A stretch of 64,000 bases of DNA, taken from Candidatus Sumerlaeota bacterium. GTDB taxonomy: Bacteria; Sumerlaeota; Sumerlaeia; JAFGJS01. A model generated the notes under the pieces. It was not told where the DNA came from. It searched no databases and saw only the letters and a program-made list of their open reading frames with translations. Position 1 is the stretch's first letter, and each line of letters starts with the position of its first letter. The translations under genes and the position numbers were made by a program. The DNA lies in assembly GCA_016928995.1 (NCBI GenBank), contig JAFGJS010000025.1:1-64000 (forward strand). The letters run 5' to 3'. This document shows, in pieces, positions 27,053-37,378 of the stretch.

Positions 27053-28459
27053 TCAGTATAGCAGGAACATGACTTGATCAACCTTGGTGGGCAGCGGGGA
27101 GTATTCATAGGCTCCCAGGTCGACGATAGAGCCGATGACACGGGGATTGCCTTCGATATCCGTATGCGCCAGGCCGATGTTCGTGCCGGCGTCGATGGCC
27201 GGTGAGCCTGCGCGCAAGTGGAAGTCATTGCCGTATGGATCGGCGATGACCGCTTCGAGATCATCCAGAATGAGATTCGAATCCACGGTGGGCGTGCCGG
27301 AGTCTGCATTGATCGAAATACTGTGCGCGAGGTTGTTGCGCACGACATTGCCGTAGCCGCCGGTTCCGTCCTTGTGCGTGGTCACCATGATCCAGGCAGG
27401 ACCGGGGCGGCCGTCGTAGATGTCGGCGACGGTGTTGTTTTGGATGCGGCAGTTGCGCGCGCCGTACATGGAGATGCCGTGCCAGTGGTTCACGACGACG
27501 AGATTGTTCTCGATGATCCAGTCGGTGTAGAATCCGTCGAAGAGCCCAATGCCCTGAAAGGTTGAGATCAGGGCGGGATTGGGGTGGTTGAAGTCGTGAA
27601 AAAATTTATTTCCACGCAGAACGACGCCTTTGACTTCGCCGGTGGCTTCGTCGGTGGCCCAGCTTTGAAAGCCGTCGTCGTGGTTTTCGTTCACATCGAA
27701 GGCATTGGCGACGAAGTTGTTTTCAAAGAGTCCGTAGTCGCCGAGTCCGCGCATGGCGTCGCCGGAGAAATTGATGATGCGGTTCTTCGCGACAACGCAG
27801 TGATCGCCGCTCACCGAGATGCCGAAGTTGATATTGACGAGGCGGTTGTTGCGGATTTCGCAATAGTCGCCGGAGACGGAGATGGCGCTGGGGGCGCGAT
27901 CGAGCCAGTCTTGCGCGGTCCAGGCGGATGCGTCTTCCACGCTGAAAAGATTGGAATCTTCGAGGGTGATATAGGAACTGGGGCCCCTCCAGTTGTGGGT
28001 TTCGATGTAGAAAAGACGCGTTGTGGTGTATTCCGGCGCATAGGACGGGCTGATGGAGATTCCTTGAAAACGCCATCGTTCGGAGGCGCGGACGTTGATG
28101 TTGCCGAAGCAGGGCGTTTGAAGGGCGCCGGCTTTGACCGTGATGGTGTCCGTGTTGAGGTATGCCTGGATCAGCACTTCGCCATGATAGCCGGACATCA
28201 GAATGATTTCGTCGCCAGCCTTGATCGGGGCGCCTTCGTTTCTGATCACTCTGCCGGTGGCTTCGTACCAGGGGAAGGTGTTCCAGGTTTCCGATTCGAT
28301 CAGGTTCGAATCAACGACTTCCTGAAACGTTCGCCAGGGAGTTTGGTGGGAGCCGTCGCCTTCGGCGCTGCCGTTGATCGGATCGACGTAAAACGTGGCT
28401 GCGGCAGCCGTTCCGAGGCTGGCAAGAAAAATCCCCAATATCAGCATGAAACGCAACAT
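27053..28459 (-). CDS. Secreted right-handed parallel beta-helix protein
   Basis: Signal peptide; ATFYVDPINGSAEGDGS..PWRTFQEV; repeated CEIRNNRLVNINFGISVSGDHCVVAKNRI, CRIQNNTVADI rungs. Confidence 0.8.
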   Translation of the reverse strand: MLRFMLILGIFLASLGTAAAATFYVDPINGSAEGDGSHQTPWRTFQEVVDSNLIESETWNTFPWYEATGRVIRNEGAPIKAGDEIILMSGYHGEVLIQAYLNTDTITVKAGALQTPCFGNINVRASERWRFQGISISPSYAPEYTTTRLFYIETHNWRGPSSYITLEDSNLFSVEDASAWTAQDWLDRAPSAISVSGDYCEIRNNRLVNINFGISVSGDHCVVAKNRIINFSGDAMRGLGDYGLFENNFVANAFDVNENHDDGFQSWATDEATGEVKGVVLRGNKFFHDFNHPNPALISTFQGIGLFDGFYTDWIIENNLVVVNHWHGISMYGARNCRIQNNTVADIYDGRPGPAWIMVTTHKDGTGGYGNVVRNNLAHSISINADSGTPTVDSNLILDDLEAVIADPYGNDFHLRAGSPAIDAGTNIGLAHTDIEGNPRVIGSIVDLGAYEYSPLPTKVDQVMFLLY

Positions 28460-28527
28460 GATTGATCCACCAGGATTCCGGTTTTCTAAAGCGTTTAATA
28501 CCCGGCGGATTCAATTCTATTCATGTT

Positions 28528-29643
28528 TCATTCGCGGCGCAGCACGTTGACCAGGCAACGCAGCGTGCCGAAACAGGGGTAGACGCCGGTGCAGTCAATG
28601 GGGCGGACTTCGCAATACAAATGCTCATTCCAGACTCTGGCCGCAACGTCGTTGAGGCGCTCCAGCCCGCGATAGCTCGGCATGTATACGATGCGGCGTC
28701 CGTCGCGTTGATCGAGAATGGCGTTGAGCCAGGTGAGCCAGGTGCGCCCATCGGCGTCGGGGATGACGGGCATGCGCACGACGTGATAGCCTTGCCGTTC
28801 GCAAAACTGCGCCACGGCGTCAAAACGGGCTTGCGTTGCGGCGGAGAAATCCGGCGCAGCAAGCGGCAATTCGTTTGGCTCAATGAGCGCTTGAGCGAGG
28901 GATGGATCGCCGACGGCGACGGTGTCATCGCCCGCAAGCATCATGAACATACCGGCGTGATGCGGCGGGGCGTCGGGCAGCAGAGCAACATCGCGGCGCA
29001 GGATCTGCTCCAGCAGCCGCGTCAGTTCATCGGGCGGGATGGCGTTGCGGCGTTGCACTTCCGGCGTGACGAACGCCGTACGCGTGTCGATGACGAAGTC
29101 TCCTCCGTCAAACTCGAATCCTGCTCGCAAGGCCCGGCAGCGCTCTCCCAGCGCGTCGTCAAGATCAAAAGGCGTCTGCATGTCGCCTCGTCGCGCGGGC
29201 CAGACGGATTCACCGCTTTCTCGCGCCGGCGCCAGCAAAACCACAGGCTCCTGGTCCGACACCGGCGCCAGCGCCAGCCAGCGATCGCGCGACCAGCAGG
29301 TCATCGGATGACCGGTCGGCACAGAATACAGGGAGCACGCCGTTGCGCCGATCCGCCGCCGCAGATCATTGAATGCGTCATCGTCCGGGCAAACCACGTG
29401 CACTATGACATCGCCGGGCAATTGCGTGAGGAAATCGCGATATGCGGTTTCAACCATAGGCGCGGCTTCTGCGACGTAGTGAATTACAAGCTCGCGGATC
29501 GCGCCGTCGCAGTCCGATAACACGACGGGTCCGGCGGGCGCTTCCTGCCGGGATGGCCTGTTGAGCCAATCCACGGCGGGAAGCGTCAATACCGCCAGCG
29601 CCAAGCCAATCAGCGCGCCGATGCGGGCCGGACTGTTGTTCAT
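28528..29643 (-). CDS. Agmatine deiminase/PAD-porph-like (guanidino-modifying superfamily) protein, N-terminally membrane-anchored
   Basis: CWSRDRWLAL, FEFDGGDFVIDTRTAFVTPEVQRRN, HHAGMFMMLAGDDTVAVGD, PCFGTLRCLVNVL in the order of the superfamily motifs. Confidence 0.55.
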   Translation of the reverse strand: MNNSPARIGALIGLALAVLTLPAVDWLNRPSRQEAPAGPVVLSDCDGAIRELVIHYVAEAAPMVETAYRDFLTQLPGDVIVHVVCPDDDAFNDLRRRIGATACSLYSVPTGHPMTCWSRDRWLALAPVSDQEPVVLLAPARESGESVWPARRGDMQTPFDLDDALGERCRALRAGFEFDGGDFVIDTRTAFVTPEVQRRNAIPPDELTRLLEQILRRDVALLPDAPPHHAGMFMMLAGDDTVAVGDPSLAQALIEPNELPLAAPDFSAATQARFDAVAQFCERQGYHVVRMPVIPDADGRTWLTWLNAILDQRDGRRIVYMPSYRGLERLNDVAARVWNEHLYCEVRPIDCTGVYPCFGTLRCLVNVLRRE

Positions 29644-30221
29644 TGCACTGCTTCTTCCTGGGTTTGCGCCAGAGCGATTGTTTGCTCAGCGTTTTCGTCC
29701 GGAATGGACATGACGGCCAGCAATCCTGATGAATATGGATCGCTGCGCAGCGCGAACAACATGTATTCCTTTCCGGCTTCCAACGGTTTCGTCACGGTGA
29801 ACTCCGCCGTCCCATCGGCGCCCGGAAGCGATGTCATGTGGATTTCTCCAGTGAAGAATTGTTCCGGCATAGGCATCATGCGCGAGAATGGAGACGTGAT
29901 TTGACTCGCTTTCAGTTCCAAGGTCAGTTCCACGTCCTGTTGCTGCTCGCCGCTGTTGCACGCGGTGATTTGAAACGTGGGCATGTCTCCGGCTTTCAGC
30001 GTCTGCTGCGGCGCTTGAGCGCGAACGGTCACACCGTCCAATTCCAGTTTGAAATCCTGATTCACTGGGGCGCCGTCAGAGAATGAAATCAGGATTGCCT
30101 CAGGAGGCGGCGCGTTCGTGTCGCCTGCTCTCGCCGCGCCGCCGAAATAAAGAGCGACGGTCGCGACAGACCAAACGGCCAACGCGGTGACTGCGATGGT
30201 TGTTGCGTGCGTGCGTTTCAT
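29640..30221 (-). CDS. Secreted hypothetical protein
   Basis: N-terminal hydrophobic segment; start overlaps the end of the adjacent gene; beta-rich. Confidence 0.6.
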   Translation of the reverse strand: MKRTHATTIAVTALAVWSVATVALYFGGAARAGDTNAPPPEAILISFSDGAPVNQDFKLELDGVTVRAQAPQQTLKAGDMPTFQITACNSGEQQQDVELTLELKASQITSPFSRMMPMPEQFFTGEIHMTSLPGADGTAEFTVTKPLEAGKEYMLFALRSDPYSSGLLAVMSIPDENAEQTIALAQTQEEAVQ

Positions 30222-30327
30222 GGCACAATCTCCTTGTCATGGATTTCCGTGCGCTGTGATGTATAGTAATACTACGCGCCACAAGTTGAGTGGTCAGTTT
30301 TATGCAAAGAGATTGTAAAAGAATTGA

Positions 30328-30363
30328 ATCAGCGCCGTTCGTGAGTTTACGAACGGCGCTGAT
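30328..30363. terminator. Intrinsic terminator of cysK
   Basis: Perfect 15-bp stem ATCAGCGCCGTTCGT-GAGTTT-ACGAACGGCGCTGAT just past the cysK stop. Confidence 0.85.
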
Positions 30364-30384
30364 GGGTGATGTGAAGTGAGGAGT

Positions 30385-31353
<969 letters not shown>

Positions 31354-31566
31354 AGTTCATCTGTCCCTGTATTGAGATAGTCTTCCAGTGGATTTAGCTT
31401 TTTATTGGAACATAATAATTGGTTTTCGTCAAGCGCATTAGAGCGATGCGTGTTTCTTGGTACCGGCTTCACATGTTCAATGCGTTAGTGAGCGCGAAAC
31501 ACTCCAATTACTTGCGATAGATTGATCTGTATTATTGGATCCATTTTCGGCGAGATCGTATAATCA

Positions 31567-31643
31567 GTGCCGCGACCGTAAAGGAGCGCTCCAACTGACG
31601 TTGCAGCTAGGATTAACGGGCCGCTCCCTCACGGTCGCGGTGC
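31567..31643. repeat. Palindromic intergenic element (CCGCGACCGT..GGAGCG type)
   Basis: Left GCCGCGACCGTAAAGGAGCG (31569-31588) and right CCGCTCCCTCACGGTCGCGGTGC (31621-31643), imperfect inverted repeats. Confidence 0.75.
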
Positions 31644-31697
31644 TGAATCGGAAACATAAAGAATTCTGCAGACTTCAAGAGAATATGGACCGATGTG

Positions 31698-33644
31698 CTA
31701 TAATTCCAGCTGCTCGCCTAATTCGGCCCATTCTTCGGCGAGCGTGTCGATCTCGGTCTTAAGGCGCTCGATTTCCGCCTGGGTTTCAGTCAGTTTGACG
31801 TGATCAGCATAGACCGCCGGATCTTGCAGCCGGATCATGGCGGCGTCACGCCCGCTTTCCGCCTGCTCGATCTCACGCTCCAGTTCATTGAATCGCACGC
31901 GCATCTTGCGCCGCTCTTCTTTGGAGAGTTGCGGCTTGTCGTCTTTTTTTTCCTCGCGTTGCGGCGGATTCGATTTTTCCGGCTGGACCGGCGGCGGATT
32001 GAGCGTCAGCTGCGGAGCTTCCTCGCCGAGTTCCTCTTTTTTGTCGAGGTAGTAGTCATAACCGCCAGGATACAGCGTCAACCGGCCATTCTCGGTTTCG
32101 AGGATGTTGTCCGCCAGGTTGCGGACGAAGGTCTCGTCGTGCGTGATGAAGCAGAGCGTGCCGGTGAATGGATCGAGCGCAGCCTCCAGCGCCTCGCGCG
32201 AACTGACATCCAGATGCGTGGTCGGCTCGTCCATCAGCAGCAGGTTCGGCGGATCGAGCAGGATCTTAGCCAGCGCCAGACGGCTCTTCTCGCCGCCGCT
32301 GAGCACGCTGCAGCGTTTGAAGTGGTCGTCGCCGTGAAAAAGGAAAAGTCCGAGCAGCGAGCGCAGGTATTCCTCGCCCTGATCCGGCCGGGACACGGTG
32401 CGGAGTTCGTCAAGCAGCGTGTTGTCCGCGTTGAGCATGTCCATGCGCTGCTGGGAGTAATACGCCATCGTAATGTCATGCCCCAGGCGGCGCGATCCGC
32501 TCTCGAACGGCAGCACGCCGGCCATGATGCGCAGCAGGGTCGATTTGCCTGCGCCGTTGCGGCCGACGATGCAGATGCGCTGGCCTCGATAGAGCGTCAG
32601 GTTCACGCCCTGATAGATCGTACGGTCGTCGTATGACTTGCCGAGATTTTCAAGGATCAGCGCCTCCTTGCCGCCACGCGAGGGTTGCGGCAGATTGAAT
32701 TGCAGCGCGCGTTTGGAATCCGGCCGCACGCGCACAGCCTCCGCTTCCATGCGTTTCAAGCGCCGCACACGGCTCTGCGCCTGACGCGCCTTGGTGGCTT
32801 TGGCGCGAAAACGCTCGATGAAACGCTCCAACTCCTTGCGGCGGCGGTCCTCATTGCGCGCCTGCGCATCCAGGTGCTCGCGATGCAACGCACGCTGCTC
32901 CACGTACGCGTCGTAGTTGCCGTCGTAGCGGACGATCTTGCTATGTTCGATGTCGAGGATGCCGGTGACCAGTTCGTTCAGCAACGCGCGATCATGCGAG
33001 ATCAACAGCAGCGTGCCGTCGTACTGTTTCAGCCGTTTGCGGAGCCAGATCACGGATTGCAGGTCGAGATGGTTGGTCGGCTCGTCGAGCAGCAAGACCT
33101 GTGGCGGCCGCACCAGCAGCCGCGCCAGCGCCACGCGCATCTGGTAGCCGCCGCTGAGCTGATTCAGCGGCTGTTCGATATTCTCCTCATTGAAACCGAG
33201 GCCGAAAAGTATCTGCTTGGCTTCGTATTCACCGACGGGATCGACCGCCTCGTGATGCTTTTCGATCAGCTCGGCGTATTCATGCAGCAGCGCGTCCTGC
33301 TCTTCGCCGGGTGGGACGGTCTCCAGCAGCTGCTCCAACTCCTCGCGGCGCAATTGGTCGCGCGCGTCATGGCGCGAGACGGACATCGTCTCGGCGAGGG
33401 CATTCCCTTCCAGCGAGACGGGCGAAAATTCCTGCGCCAGATAGCCCACGCGCGCGTTGGGATTGATCCATATCGCGCCTTTTTCCGGCTCCTCATCGCC
33501 CATGACGATCCGCAGCAGCGTCGATTTGCCGGAGCCGTTCGGTCCGGTCAGGCCCAGCCGTTCGCCCGGCCGGATGTGCAGCGAGACCTGATCGAAAACG
33601 ACGCGCTCGATGTGGCGCTGGGATATGGATTGCAGCCGTATCAT
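31698..33644 (-). CDS. ABC-F family ATP-binding protein
   Basis: Two ABC cassettes (GPNGSGKST / GRNGAGKST, LSGGYQMRVALARLL / LSGGEKSRLALAKIL), linker, coiled-coil C-terminus. Confidence 0.93.
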   Translation of the reverse strand: MIRLQSISQRHIERVVFDQVSLHIRPGERLGLTGPNGSGKSTLLRIVMGDEEPEKGAIWINPNARVGYLAQEFSPVSLEGNALAETMSVSRHDARDQLRREELEQLLETVPPGEEQDALLHEYAELIEKHHEAVDPVGEYEAKQILFGLGFNEENIEQPLNQLSGGYQMRVALARLLVRPPQVLLLDEPTNHLDLQSVIWLRKRLKQYDGTLLLISHDRALLNELVTGILDIEHSKIVRYDGNYDAYVEQRALHREHLDAQARNEDRRRKELERFIERFRAKATKARQAQSRVRRLKRMEAEAVRVRPDSKRALQFNLPQPSRGGKEALILENLGKSYDDRTIYQGVNLTLYRGQRICIVGRNGAGKSTLLRIMAGVLPFESGSRRLGHDITMAYYSQQRMDMLNADNTLLDELRTVSRPDQGEEYLRSLLGLFLFHGDDHFKRCSVLSGGEKSRLALAKILLDPPNLLLMDEPTTHLDVSSREALEAALDPFTGTLCFITHDETFVRNLADNILETENGRLTLYPGGYDYYLDKKEELGEEAPQLTLNPPPVQPEKSNPPQREEKKDDKPQLSKEERRKMRVRFNELEREIEQAESGRDAAMIRLQDPAVYADHVKLTETQAEIERLKTEIDTLAEEWAELGEQLEL

Positions 33645-34095
33645 GAGTTATCCGCTATGATCATTTGCGAGCCGCGGTTGGATCAGGAAATGCGGCTCAG
33701 CGCAAAGTTGCTGCACCCTGAGCCAGCGCAAAGGCAAAAACAAGGATAAATTCAAGGGATTAGTGGAATTACGTGGTTCTGATGAGAGTGGACAAGACAT
33801 TAGTCTTGATTTTATTTGAAATTTCTAATAAAATATCTTTTTTAATGCGAGTAAACAAACAATTTGAAAATCCTTCCGGTCTTTTGGTTTGCGTCAAGGC
33901 GGGAGGACTTTTCTCAGATTTTGCTATGTTTATTTCATTCTCCCAGCTCAAGCTTATTATGGGAGATAATGAGCTTCAGTAGTGAATTTGTCGTCGTTGT
34001 GCACCAGCCTGGCGTTATACCGAAGGTTCGCTGGATCAGGAAATCCAGTCCTGGCAAAGATTTGAATCCATTCTATTTGGAGAGGTTGTTGTATT

Positions 34096-37000
34096 ATGCA
34101 CATGAAGATGAAGCCTGTTATCAGAACGTATTTAATCGCAGTTTTGGCGTTGAGTTTGAGCCTGATCAGCCCCCTATCAATTTCCGCCGACGTCACATAC
34201 ACGCTCCATCTGGACGGCGTCGATTCAGGCATCGCCAGCCAAATCAGCGCGTCGATGGCTGAGGCGGTTGCGCTCTACAATCAATATGGCAGTTTCAACA
34301 AGTCGCTGAATGTCTATTATAATTCGGGAGTGCCAACGGCTCAGGCTAGTTACAACGGCACAATCGAATTTGGCGGATCGAGAAACACGCGCGTTGCACT
34401 GCATGAAATCCTGCATACGATGGGCACGGGGACTTATTGGGCTTATGGGAATCTGATGACGGGCGGCACATGGGACGGGGCGTACGCAAACGCGCGGCTG
34501 TCGGAATTCGACGGGGCTGGTAGTATCTTGCACGGCGACAGCGTTCACTTCTGGCCATATGGTCTGAATTACGACACGGAAGACAGTTTTCTCGCTCGGT
34601 ATCGCAGTGTACGCATGATGGCGGCGCTTCGCTGCGACATGGGGATTTTATCCTATATCGAAGAGCCGGAGTCGCAGGTTGTGCCGGAGGGCGGAACGGC
34701 TGAATTTTACGCCCCGGCCGTGGGTGCAAGCAGCTACGCCTGGTATCGCACGGATAGCGGGACGGCGCTGGCCGACGGCGGGGATATCTCCGGCGCTGAA
34801 ACGGACACGTTGCGGATTGAAAACATGGAGCTCGCCGACGAGGGCTATTACTACTGCGTGGCTTCCGGTCTTTCGTCCCGGCCTGCACATCTGATGATGC
34901 AGCGATATGTTTCGCATTGGGGCTTCGACGGCGACGCAACGGACAGCATCAGTTCCAACGATGGCGTCGCAACGGGAAGCCCGAGTTATGTCACCGGCGT
35001 GGACGGCCAAGCCATTGATCTGGACGGCTCCGGCGACTACGTGACGCTGCCGGACGGCTTTGCCGATGCGGTTGATCTCACCGTGGCAGCCTGGATTTAC
35101 TGGGATGGCGGCAGCGATTGGCAGCGCGTTTTCGATTTTGGGAATGGAACCAACCAGTATATGCTTTTGACGCCGAGTTCCAGCAGCGACACTTTGTGTT
35201 TCGCAATCAAGAACGGCGGAAGCAAGCAGTATGTGGAAACGTCGCAGCTGGCGACCGCGCAATGGGTGCATGTGGCGGTGACGCTGCACGATGATGTCGC
35301 CACGCTATATGTCAACGGCGCATCGGTGGACAGCGGCGCGATGACGATCTCGCCCATCGACTTTCAGCCGACGATCAACTTGATCGGCGACAGCCAGTAC
35401 AGCGCAGATCCGCTGTTCAACGGCAGGATCGACGATTTCCGTTTTTATAACTATGCTTTGACCGATGCATTGATTGACGCAATCTACAATGACGACGGCA
35501 GCAACATCGCTCCGGATTTTTACGACGATCCGATCGCCAGACCGAACGTCATCCCCGGCGTGACCTACAGCGATACACTTGCCGGCGAAGCGGTCGATCC
35601 CGACGCGGGCGACACGCTCACCTATAGCAAGCAAAGCGGAGCGGACTGGCTGTCCATCGCGGCGGACGGCTCGCTCTCCGGCACACCAGACATTTCGGAT
35701 ATCGGCTCCAACTCCTTCACGGTGCGCGCCACGGACGGTTCGGGCGCATATGCCGAGGCGACGTTGATCATTAACGTGGAAGCCGAGGGCATGCGCGCGC
35801 AGTACCTATTTGAATCCAACTGCAACGACAGTATTGGATCGTATCATGGCACGGCCACGGGTGCTCCAGCTTATAGCGCGGGATACTCCGGCGAGGCGAT
35901 CAACCTTGACGCAAGCGATGATTATGTGACGCTGCCGGCGGGAGTGGCCACACTCACTGATATGACGATCATGACCTGGGTGTATTGGAACGGCGGCAGT
36001 CAATGGCAGCGCATTTTCGATTTTGGCAACGACACTACTCAATATATGTTCCTGACGCCTTGCTCCGACGACAATACTTTGCGTTTCGGCATCACAGACG
36101 GAGTGAGCGAGCAGACTGTGGAGACATCGCAGCTGGCGAGCGGCGAGTGGGTGCATGTGGCCGTGACGCTGGAGGAAGATCTGGCGATGATCTATGTCAA
36201 CGGCGTCGCCGTGGGATACAATAGCGCGGTCACGATCGATCCCTTTAATTTCACTCCATCCGTCAATTACATCGGCAAGAGCCAGTTCCCGGCCGATCCG
36301 TTGTTCGACGGCAGCCTTGATGACTTCCGTATTTACAACTACGCCCTGACCGGCGCCGAGATCAATGATTTGATCGGAGAGAGCAACCGCATCAAAACCA
36401 TCGCGCGCTGGCGCTTCGAAGACGGCGTGGCGGGCCATCCGGTCACAGGCACTTCGGGCGGGACGGCGTATGCGTTGGGAGTGACAGATGTTTCCGGCAA
36501 TGGCAACCATCTCTGCGCGTATAATGAGACAGCTTCGGGATGGAATTACAGTTCCTTGCGCCCGCCGGTCGTTTCGGGAGCGAACACGCTATCCGTGCAG
36601 AATATCGGCTCGTGGCCTTCGCTGTTCACCTGGTCGGCGGAAAGCGCGCCATCTCTCGATCTGGAGACTGTTGTTTTCTCGGAATGGACCATCGAGGCGT
36701 TCATCTATCCGACGACGATCACAGGTCAAAATCGCGGCATCGTGGGACGCGACGGCGCGCGGCCTTCCGGCTCCAGTTCGCCGTTGTATTTCAATATCCA
36801 ATCGTCCGGCGCCTTGCTGTGCGAATATTCCGACTTGGCCGGCAACGTCCATCTCGCGTCCACCGCAACGGGATTCATCACGACCGGCAACTGGTATTAT
36901 GTGGCCGTGACGTGCAATGGCTCGAACCTGACTTTATACAGCGCCAATCTGACCGATGGCGACACTGTCGCGACGCAAGCGGCTCAAACCGCAATCGTCA

Positions 37001-37266
37001 GCGATAATCCCAGCTTTGGAGCTTATCCCCATTCATCGCCAGAAGGTCCGCCGACTCCGCGCACCGCCTGGTCCGTGGGGCGGCAGTTTTATAGCGGCGG
37101 CGACGTGGATCGCTTCATCGGCAACATCGATGAAGTGCGCATCAGCTGCGTGGCTCTGGATATCAGCACGGAATCCCTGCTGGCCGTAGGATTGATCGAG
37201 CCGAATGATGATGACGACAAAGAGCCTGTGACGACTTCTGTCACAAGCAATTGGATGCTTTATTGA
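34096..37266 (+). CDS. Secreted multidomain protein: HEILH-containing N-terminal domain, Ig-like, three LamG/ConA-like domains, cadherin/He_PIG-like domain
   Basis: TRVALHEILHTMGTG (His103..His107); SQVVPEGGTAEFYAP..ADEGYYYCVASG; LamG WIYWDGGSDWQRVFDFGNGTNQYMLLTP repeated as WVYWNGGSQWQRIFDFGNDTTQYMFLTP. Confidence 0.8.
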   Translation: MHMKMKPVIRTYLIAVLALSLSLISPLSISADVTYTLHLDGVDSGIASQISASMAEAVALYNQYGSFNKSLNVYYNSGVPTAQASYNGTIEFGGSRNTRVALHEILHTMGTGTYWAYGNLMTGGTWDGAYANARLSEFDGAGSILHGDSVHFWPYGLNYDTEDSFLARYRSVRMMAALRCDMGILSYIEEPESQVVPEGGTAEFYAPAVGASSYAWYRTDSGTALADGGDISGAETDTLRIENMELADEGYYYCVASGLSSRPAHLMMQRYVSHWGFDGDATDSISSNDGVATGSPSYVTGVDGQAIDLDGSGDYVTLPDGFADAVDLTVAAWIYWDGGSDWQRVFDFGNGTNQYMLLTPSSSSDTLCFAIKNGGSKQYVETSQLATAQWVHVAVTLHDDVATLYVNGASVDSGAMTISPIDFQPTINLIGDSQYSADPLFNGRIDDFRFYNYALTDALIDAIYNDDGSNIAPDFYDDPIARPNVIPGVTYSDTLAGEAVDPDAGDTLTYSKQSGADWLSIAADGSLSGTPDISDIGSNSFTVRATDGSGAYAEATLIINVEAEGMRAQYLFESNCNDSIGSYHGTATGAPAYSAGYSGEAINLDASDDYVTLPAGVATLTDMTIMTWVYWNGGSQWQRIFDFGNDTTQYMFLTPCSDDNTLRFGITDGVSEQTVETSQLASGEWVHVAVTLEEDLAMIYVNGVAVGYNSAVTIDPFNFTPSVNYIGKSQFPADPLFDGSLDDFRIYNYALTGAEINDLIGESNRIKTIARWRFEDGVAGHPVTGTSGGTAYALGVTDVSGNGNHLCAYNETASGWNYSSLRPPVVSGANTLSVQNIGSWPSLFTWSAESAPSLDLETVVFSEWTIEAFIYPTTITGQNRGIVGRDGARPSGSSSPLYFNIQSSGALLCEYSDLAGNVHLASTATGFITTGNWYYVAVTCNGSNLTLYSANLTDGDTVATQAAQTAIVSDNPSFGAYPHSSPEGPPTPRTAWSVGRQFYSGGDVDRFIGNIDEVRISCVALDISTESLLAVGLIEPNDDDDKEPVTTSVTSNWMLY

Positions 37267-37378
37267 TCGACCGCCAGGCGGCGATAAAGTCTCTATATAT
37301 GTTTTGTCCGTATCCCGTTGAGCATTGCGATGGATACGGACAAAACATTTTAAACCCGCATCACGCGTAGTGATTCGG

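Noticed and set aside
33871-33907. c-di-GMP (GEMM) riboswitch, suggested by GACGCAAACC on the minus strand
   Set aside because: Only a short motif match; required paired elements and tetraloop receptor context absent, and orientation is wrong for the LamG gene
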